64,000 nt of DNA, taken from contig JAYMGJ010000440.1 in the NCBI GenBank assembly GCA_037178675.1, positions 62,001-126,000 on the forward strand. The letters are read 5' to 3'. The position numbers and the translations under genes were made by a program. Source of the DNA: Scleroderma bovista (lineage: Eukaryota; Basidiomycota; Agaricomycetes; Boletales; Sclerodermataceae). The notes beneath the pieces were generated by a model. That model worked only from the letters and a program-made list of their open reading frames with translations, did not search any database and had not been told where the DNA came from. Positions 58,880 through 64,000 of this stretch are shown one piece after another (the stretch's first letter is position 1; every line of letters starts with the position of its first letter).

Positions 58880-60328
58880 TTACTCTTTTTTTGACTCGGA
58901 GTTGGCACCCGAGTTCGAGTCCGTCTTACCGGACTCAGCAGCGATGGCCGCAGCGCGAGCTTTGGCCTTTTTGGTTTTTTTGGGACAGTTGTCCGCAAAA
59001 TGGCCGGTACCTCCGCAGAACATGCAGAGGTTGTTGTCCAGACGCCGTTTGCGCTCGTCTGCGGTTAGCTTCCCGTCCTTACCAAGCTTGTTGGTTAAGT
59101 CCGGTCTGGAACCGGGGGAGGACTGGTTGTTTGTCGCTTTGGACGAGCCAGAGGAGTTGGCGGAGCTGGGGGAGTTTCCGGTCTTGGATTTTTCCTGACC
59201 GGAGTTGGATGAGTTGCCCCCGGAGTTGGAGGACTTGGTTGGGGACGAGGCGGGCTGACTCTTTGTCGTTCGAGAGATCTCGTCTTTGCGCTCCCAATAG
59301 CGTGCGTCAATCTCTTGACAAAGGGCCCTAAGCCCATGCAGAGTCAGGGGCTTCCCAACTCGAGCTATCTCGTCTTTTAGGCGGTCCGGGAGACCGGAGT
59401 AGAATAGGCGGCGGAGTGCGCCATCTCCGTAGTCTTGGACCTGGGAGGCTAGTCGGTTGAAGTCTACAATATACCGTGTAACGCGGTGAGCATCCTTCAT
59501 CCGGAGATGCTCGAGCTGATGTTCAGCATCAGTGATGGGGTCATGAGGTCCAAAGGTGCTCTGGAGCTCAGCGACGAAGTGGACCCAACTGTCCATCCAG
59601 CGTGGACGGTCAGCCGGATCACCGGAGTTGAGGAGGTCTGGTTCGAACCACTCTAGCGTCATTCCTTTTAGGTATGACTGGGCGAAAGTTACCTTTGCCC
59701 TATCAAGGCGGAACACCTTGGCTCGATCCTGGAAACATAGCTCACACTGGACCAGGAAGGTCCTGAGCTTTTTGGGATCCGTGCCGTCGAAGGTATCCGG
59801 TTCACGGACTTTGGCATGGGAGGACGATGAGTCGTTGGTCCGGCGAGAGGAGCGGGAGAGGCGGTTGACGGCGATAGCTAGGTTTTGGAATACAGCTAGA
59901 CTAGGGTCTAGCTCATCCGTGGCATCGACGAAGTCGTCGTCGTCATCGTCGTCATCGTTATCGCCATCTCCGGGGTCGTCCGGATCAGCTCCGGGTCCGT
60001 CCTCGGGGCCAAACCACTGGTGACGGGCAGGTTCGCGACGGTCCGGAGTGGGGTCGCGACGGTAGGGGAATCGATCACCAGAAATGGATTCATGGTGACC
60101 AAAGTCCACAGAACCACGAAGGCTCTGGGACGCAGCATCTCGACGCGGAGTCAAAGACGCTGTGGGGTTTCGAGCTGTAAAGCTCCGGAATTGGCTAACT
60201 GAAGCCGGAGGTTGCCTGCGGTTAGACAGGGCTTGATGAGCAGCAGAGAGGTGGAGGTCGTCGACTGCACCTGCTTCTTCAGCAAGTGCTGCAGCGGTAC
60301 GAGCACAAGAGCGCATAGTCATAGTCAT
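58880..60328 (-). CDS. A1 Gag, intact (482 aa)
   Basis: Starts MTMTMRSCARTAAAL 70 bp inside the 5' LTR edge. An acidic run of Asp/Asn (residues about 125-137) precedes the capsid-like retrotransposon Gag domain (WMDSWVHFVAELQSTFG, RVTRYIVDFNRLASQV). A Ser/Asn/Gly-rich linker leads to a CCHC knuckle ([14 protein letters not shown]) and a Lys/Ala-rich end. Its length and order are normal for chromoviruses. Confidence 0.92.
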   Translation of the reverse strand: MTMTMRSCARTAAALAEEAGAVDDLHLSAAHQALSNRRQPPASVSQFRSFTARNPTASLTPRRDAASQSLRGSVDFGHHESISGDRFPYRRDPTPDRREPARHQWFGPEDGPGADPDDPGDGDNDDDDDDDDFVDATDELDPSLAVFQNLAIAVNRLSRSSRRTNDSSSSHAKVREPDTFDGTDPKKLRTFLVQCELCFQDRAKVFRLDRAKVTFAQSYLKGMTLEWFEPDLLNSGDPADRPRWMDSWVHFVAELQSTFGPHDPITDAEHQLEHLRMKDAHRVTRYIVDFNRLASQVQDYGDGALRRLFYSGLPDRLKDEIARVGKPLTLHGLRALCQEIDARYWERKDEISRTTKSQPASSPTKSSNSGGNSSNSGQEKSKTGNSPSSANSSGSSKATNNQSSPGSRPDLTNKLGKDGKLTADERKRRLDNNLCMFCGGTGHFADNCPKKTKKAKARAAAIAAESGKTDSNSGANSESKKE

Positions 60329-60397
60329 AAGAAATAGAAGCTAGTTTGCGTACGGGGTATGGAACAGTGAACCCACACAAGTGTGAGTCTGAAATAC

Positions 60398-61038
60398 TGT
60401 CAAGTCCGGGTCTACTCCGGTAGGGGGTCCGGTCAAGTCCGGACGAGCGCGGACGAAGGAAGAGGGCAGAGGGCTGGACGAGAGATTAGTCCGGCTGGAG
60501 TTGGTGACCGCTTGGATTCAACGACAAGGACGACGTGCGTTGATCCCTTGCGTAGGTTCCGGTCAAGGTGATAGAGACGGAGACGGAGACGGAGACAGGC
60601 AGAGACTGGAGTAGTAACTAAGTTGATTTCAGACTGAGGTATACAGGACGGAGTACAGGGTACTTATACTACGGAGAACTAGGGTCGAGTATTTACGGTG
60701 ACAAGTAAACAGCCCAAAGGGCGGACAAGGGATAACCGGAGAAAGTACTAGGTCAGGTCCGATGAAAATAAAGTCAGGTCCGGGTAAAATAAATCAGGTC
60801 CGGTGAAAATAACACAAGGCAGGAGATATAACAAGTACACGGAGAACTCACGACCAAGCAGGGTTGACGGCGAGGTGTGGTAACGAACGAATAGAGCATA
60901 GACCAAGGGTCGTGCTTAACGGAAGGTTATCTGCGTGAGCGCGACCGGAGTAACTGGTGGGCGACCGGAGTTGAGCTGTAAAGCTGCGAAGTGACCGGAG
61001 TGACCGGATAGGACCCGGAGTTGGACATGGTCGTAACA
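60398..61038 (-). repeat. 5' LTR of A1 (641 bp)
   Basis: Plus-strand ends TGTCAAGTCC and GGTCGTAACA. It contains a GAGACG minisatellite-like run near 60570-60600. It is followed on the right by the TSD GAGGC. Confidence 0.92.
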
Positions 61039-61063
61039 GAGGCCTGGGGTAGACTGGCCGGAG

Positions 61064-61158
61064 AGGCGGAGTAACTGGTGGGCGACCAGAGTTGAGCTGT
61101 AAAGCTGCGAAGTGACCGGAGTGACCGGATAGGACCCGGAGTTGGACATGGTCGTAAC
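61064..61158 (-). repeat. tail fragment of an LTR A, tandem to the A1 5' LTR end
   Basis: About 95 bp repeating 60944-61038 almost exactly (one difference seen, GACCGGAG/GACCAGAG). It lies between a 30 bp scrap of A2 pol (61039-61068) and LTR B sequence at 61159, so it marks a rearrangement junction. Confidence 0.8.
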
Positions 61159-62283
61159 ACTCCGGATCTAGTCCGGCCATCTCCAGCCCTATAGCTGCAC
61201 TCCAGCTCAACTCCGGTCACTACATCCATCTCCGCCTCAGGACTAACCCCTGTCTTCCTACAGACAGATCCGCGGTCTAACTCCTCCATGTCGGACCTGT
61301 ACCTACCACTAGTCGCTACTCCGGTTTCAGTCCGGCCACTCCCTTAGCCTTGTCTGCGACGTAGCCCAACTCCGGCTGGTACATCCAACTCCGGCTCAGT
61401 TCTGCTCCTGCTCCTGCTCCGCTTCCTCTGTCAGGTCCACCAAAGGCTTAGGACATTCCCATGTCCAACTCCAGACCTTCCTCCGGATACTCTGCCCTTC
61501 CTCCACTCGCACACTCCCTCCGCTCTTGCACTTCCTCCGGTCATGCACTTCCTCCGGTCCTGGACATCACTCCGGACTTAACATTAGTTAAGTCCACCTC
61601 TGACCCTTACCTGGCCTCTTCCGACCTAGTTCCCTTGTCCCTGCTTTTCCTCCGTTGTCCCTGTATCTCTAGTTCCCCATGTCTGCTCCCGCTCCGGTTT
61701 ATTTTCCTGTCCGTTTCTGCTCCATCCCTTGTCCCAACTAAGGTGTTTACTTGTCACCGTATATACTCACCCTAGTTCTCATTTACTATATAAACTACTA
61801 TACTCCGGCCTAGTAGTTTCCTTAGATCAAATCTTGACTAAGATACTCCTCACTCTGTACTACCCACCATGCTCTCCTAATCCCATCTTGTTCTCCTGAA
61901 CTCCGGCCAACTCCGGCCTCCATCCTATCTTGTCCCCTTGGTCCTATGTCCTATCCTAGCAAGTCTCCTACTTGCATGAGGGCAAAAGCCACCTCTGTCC
62001 CAGACTTGACGCTAGACCTCTCAGGACTTATCCCACCTCTGGGATGTCCTTCGCTCCGGACAAGCTGCGCTCAACTCCGGACCACTTTCCTGCGGTCCGG
62101 ACTTACTCTGCAAAAACCTGGACTTACTCCCTGTGCTTCTCTAGTGCCCGGACTTCATTCATTTGACCCAGACTTGACTCTCTGCACTAACTAGCACCTA
62201 CTAGTGTCTGGACTTACCTCCTCATTAGTTCCCTGCACCTCTGGACCTCCTAGTAAGATCGTTGAGGAGAACCAGTTTTGACA
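61159..62283. repeat. LTR B, missing its first about 76 bp
   Basis: Colinear with 38409-39587 and ends TTTTGACA. Compared with the solo copy it has several internal indels and many CpG to TpG/CpA changes (for example GCACGAGGG/GCATGAGGG). It is inserted in the protease region of A2 pol. Confidence 0.85.
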
Positions 62284-62391
62284 AAAACAATGCATGGAAC
62301 TGGAGTCCACAAGAGCGCGGATTTTAGGTATATCAAGAGATAAAAGGGAAACATGAGGCATAAGAGAGTTTGGGTCGAAAAGAGCGGACAC
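62284..62391 (-). pseudogene. A2 pol N-terminal fragment with mutated protease motif
   Basis: Encodes SALFDPNSLMPHVSLLSLD and LVDSSSMHCF. In A1 the same place reads LVDSGSTHCF, so the catalytic DSG is DSS here. Sequence then enters LTR B. Confidence 0.8.
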
Positions 62392-62465
62392 GTTGAGGCG
62401 GGCCTCCTTGGGTGCACTTCTGGAGTCAACGCAGCTCGCCGGTTGTGCGGAGGGCCGGGAGCTGC

Positions 62466-63905
62466 TTACTCTTTTTTTGACTCGGAGTTAGCACCCGAGT
62501 TAGCAGAGTCCGTCTTACCGGACTCAGCAGCGACGGCCGCAGTGCGAGCCTTGGCCTTTTTAGACTTCTTTGGACAGTTGTCCGCGAAGTGTCCGGTACC
62601 TCCACAGAACATGCAGAGGTTGTTGTCGAGCCGCCTTTTGCGCTCGTCAGCAGTCAGCTTCCCGTCCTTACCAAGCTTGTTGGTCAAGTCCGGTTTGGAG
62701 CTGGTCGAGGACTGGTTGCTGGTCGTCTTTGACGAGCCAGAGGTGTTGGTGGAGCTGGGGGAGTTGCTGGTCTTGGCCTGACCGGGCTTGGGGGTGTTGC
62801 CTTTGGAGTTGGAGGGCTTGGGGGTGGACGAGGTAGGCTGGCTCTTCGTCGTACGGGAGATCTCGTCTTTGCGCTCCCAATAGCACACGTTGATCTCTTG
62901 ACAAAGGGCTCTCAGCCCATTCAGAGTCAGGGGCTTCCCGACTCAAGCGATCTCATTCTTGAGGCGGTCCGGGAGACTGGAGTAAAACAGGTGACGGAGT
63001 GCACCATCCCCATAGTCCTGGACCTGCGAAGCGAGGCGGTTGAAATCTACAATGTACCGCGTAACGCGGTACGAGTCTTTCATCCAGAGATGCTCGAGCT
63101 GGTGCTCGGCATCAGCAACTGGGTCGTGAGGACCGAAGGTACTCTGGAGTTCAGCAACAAAATGGACCCAGCTGTCCATCCAGCGTGGGCGGTCAGCTGG
63201 ATTACCGGAGTTGAGGAGGTCCGGTTCAAACCATTCCAGCGTCATACCTTTAAGATAGGACTGGGAAAACGTTACCCTTGCTCTATCTTGCCGGAAGGCC
63301 TTGGCGCGATCCTGGAAACACAGTTCGCACTGGACCAAGAAGGTCCGGAGTTTCTTTGGATCCGTGCCATCAAAGGTGTCCAGTTCACGGACCTTGGCAC
63401 GGGAGGAGGAGTCGTTGGAACGGCGGGAGGAGTGGGAGAGGTGGTTGACGGCGATGGTGAGATTGTGGAAGACAGCCAGGCTAGGGTCTAGTTCTTCCGT
63501 GGCATCGAGAAATTCGTTGTTGTTGTTGTTGTTGTTGTTGTCATCTCCAGGGTCGTCCGGATCATCTCTGGGACCATCCTCAGGGCCGAACCATTGGAAA
63601 CGACCGGGTTCGCGACGCTCCAGAGTGGAGTCGCGACGGTAGGGAAACCTGTCACCAGAAACAGATTCATGGCGACCTAAGTCTGCAGAACTGCGAAGGC
63701 TCTGAGACGCAGCATCTCGACGCGGAGTCAAAGGTGCTGTGGGGTTTCGAGCTGTAAAGCTCCGGAATTGGCTTACAGAAGCCGGAGGTTGCCTGCGATT
63801 AGACAGGGCTTGCTGGGCAGCAGAAAGGTGAAGGTCGTCTACTGCACCTGCTTCTTCAGCGAGTGCGGCAGCAGTACGAGCGCAAGAGCGCGTAGTCATG
63901 GTCAT
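62466..63905 (-). pseudogene. A2 gag with one nonsense codon
   Basis: Starts MTMTTRSCARTAAAL and follows A1 Gag throughout, including the [14 protein letters not shown] knuckle. At 62943-62945 a TGA stands where A1 has the CGA Arg codon of the IARVGKPLTL block. An Asn run encoded by GTT repeats (about 63510-63540 on the plus strand) replaces the Asp-rich run of A1. Confidence 0.9.
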
Positions 63906-63972
63906 GAGGAATGAAACTAGTTTGCGTACGAGGTTTGTATAGTGAACCCACACAAGTGTGAGTCTGAAATAC

Positions 63973-64000
63973 TGTCAAGTCCGGGTCTACTCCGGTAGGA
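63973..64000 (-). repeat. start of the A2 5' LTR, cut by the window end
   Basis: TGTCAAGTCCGGGTCTACTC marks the same LTR A edge as at 33603, 46816 and 60398. Like the 33603 copy it reads GGTAGGA, not GGTAGGG, which supports the two being partners of A2. Confidence 0.85.

Larger units (their letters stand above)
46816..61038 (-). mobile_element. Gypsy element A1 (chromovirus with antisense gene)
   Basis: TSD GAGGC at 46811-46815 and 61039-61043 proves the borders. In element order (minus strand) it holds 5' LTR (60398-61038), gag (60328-58880), pol (58853-55170), antisense gene (53964-55006, plus strand), polypurine tract (53799-53811) and 3' LTR (46816-53798, split by D). Gag, pol and the antisense gene are all open. 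Without D the element would be about 7.9 kb. It is inserted in A2 pol, so family A has inserted into itself. Confidence 0.9.
33603..64000 (-). mobile_element. Gypsy element A2 and everything nested in it
   Basis: A2 is a Ty3/Gypsy chromovirus in minus orientation that starts with its 3' LTR edge at 33603 and leaves the window in its 5' LTR (63973 onward). Its own parts, left to right, are 3' LTR, antisense Zn2Cys6 gene, pol C-terminus to N-terminus, and gag. They are separated by later insertions: C1 in the LTR, LTR B in the antisense gene, C2, solo LTR C3 and A1 in pol, and a second LTR B in the protease region. About 340 bp of pol next to the protease is missing. The host target is exon 3 of the gene at 32479. 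Confidence 0.85.

Noticed and set aside
60560..60600. CRISPR-like short repeats (GAGACG units) in LTR A
   Set aside because: They are a simple minisatellite without spacers in a eukaryotic LTR.

Overview
The window looks like a chromosome segment of a basidiomycete fungus, most likely an Agaricomycete. The signs are host genes split by many short GT-AG introns of about 48-60 nt, 11-12 nt micro-exons, a Plavaka-type DNA transposase, and Ty3/Gypsy chromoviruses whose Pol ends in a chromodomain. Species cannot be fixed from the sequence alone.

Region 1 (1-33602) is host sequence. The minus strand carries a small hypothetical gene (1228-1708), an SRPBCC-fold protein (1989-2661) and a complete microsomal cytochrome P450 (2932-5043). 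Then come a decayed MFS transporter (7321-8295), a small two-exon gene (9445-9953) and a gene with a C-terminal membrane segment (10275-10998). Two conserved housekeeping genes are divergent across a 419 bp promoter: a TFIIIC TPR subunit (TFC4/sfc4, 14077-17829, minus) and the U3 snoRNP/SSU-processome HEAT-repeat protein UTP10 (18249-26170, plus). A broken copy of an internal part of UTP10 lies at 13345-13860. After a repeat-rich gap there is a Plavaka transposase with one frameshift (28214-31343, minus), and divergent from it two hypothetical plus-strand genes. The second of these is cut in its third exon by a retrotransposon.

Region 2 (33603-64000) is a nest of LTR retrotransposons that can be layered by 5-bp target-site duplications (TSDs). 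The outer element, Gypsy 'A2', enters the host gene at 33603 and runs past the window end. Into it went two copies and one solo LTR of a short, gag-only LTR element 'C', one solo and one partial LTR of family 'B', and a nearly intact Gypsy 'A1' (46816-61038). A second chromovirus, 'D' (47203-53538), then entered the 3' LTR of A1.

The most unusual feature is in family A. Between the pol end and the 3' LTR, both A elements carry an intron-containing gene on the opposite strand with its own TATA box. It encodes a coiled-coil protein with a perfect fungal Zn2Cys6 cluster (intact at 53964-55006; broken by an LTR insertion at 37751-40096). Other notable points are gag-only C elements with apparently identical LTR pairs, and repeated Arg CGA to TGA nonsense changes, all in a TCG context, which suggest cytosine methylation or RIP-like mutation.
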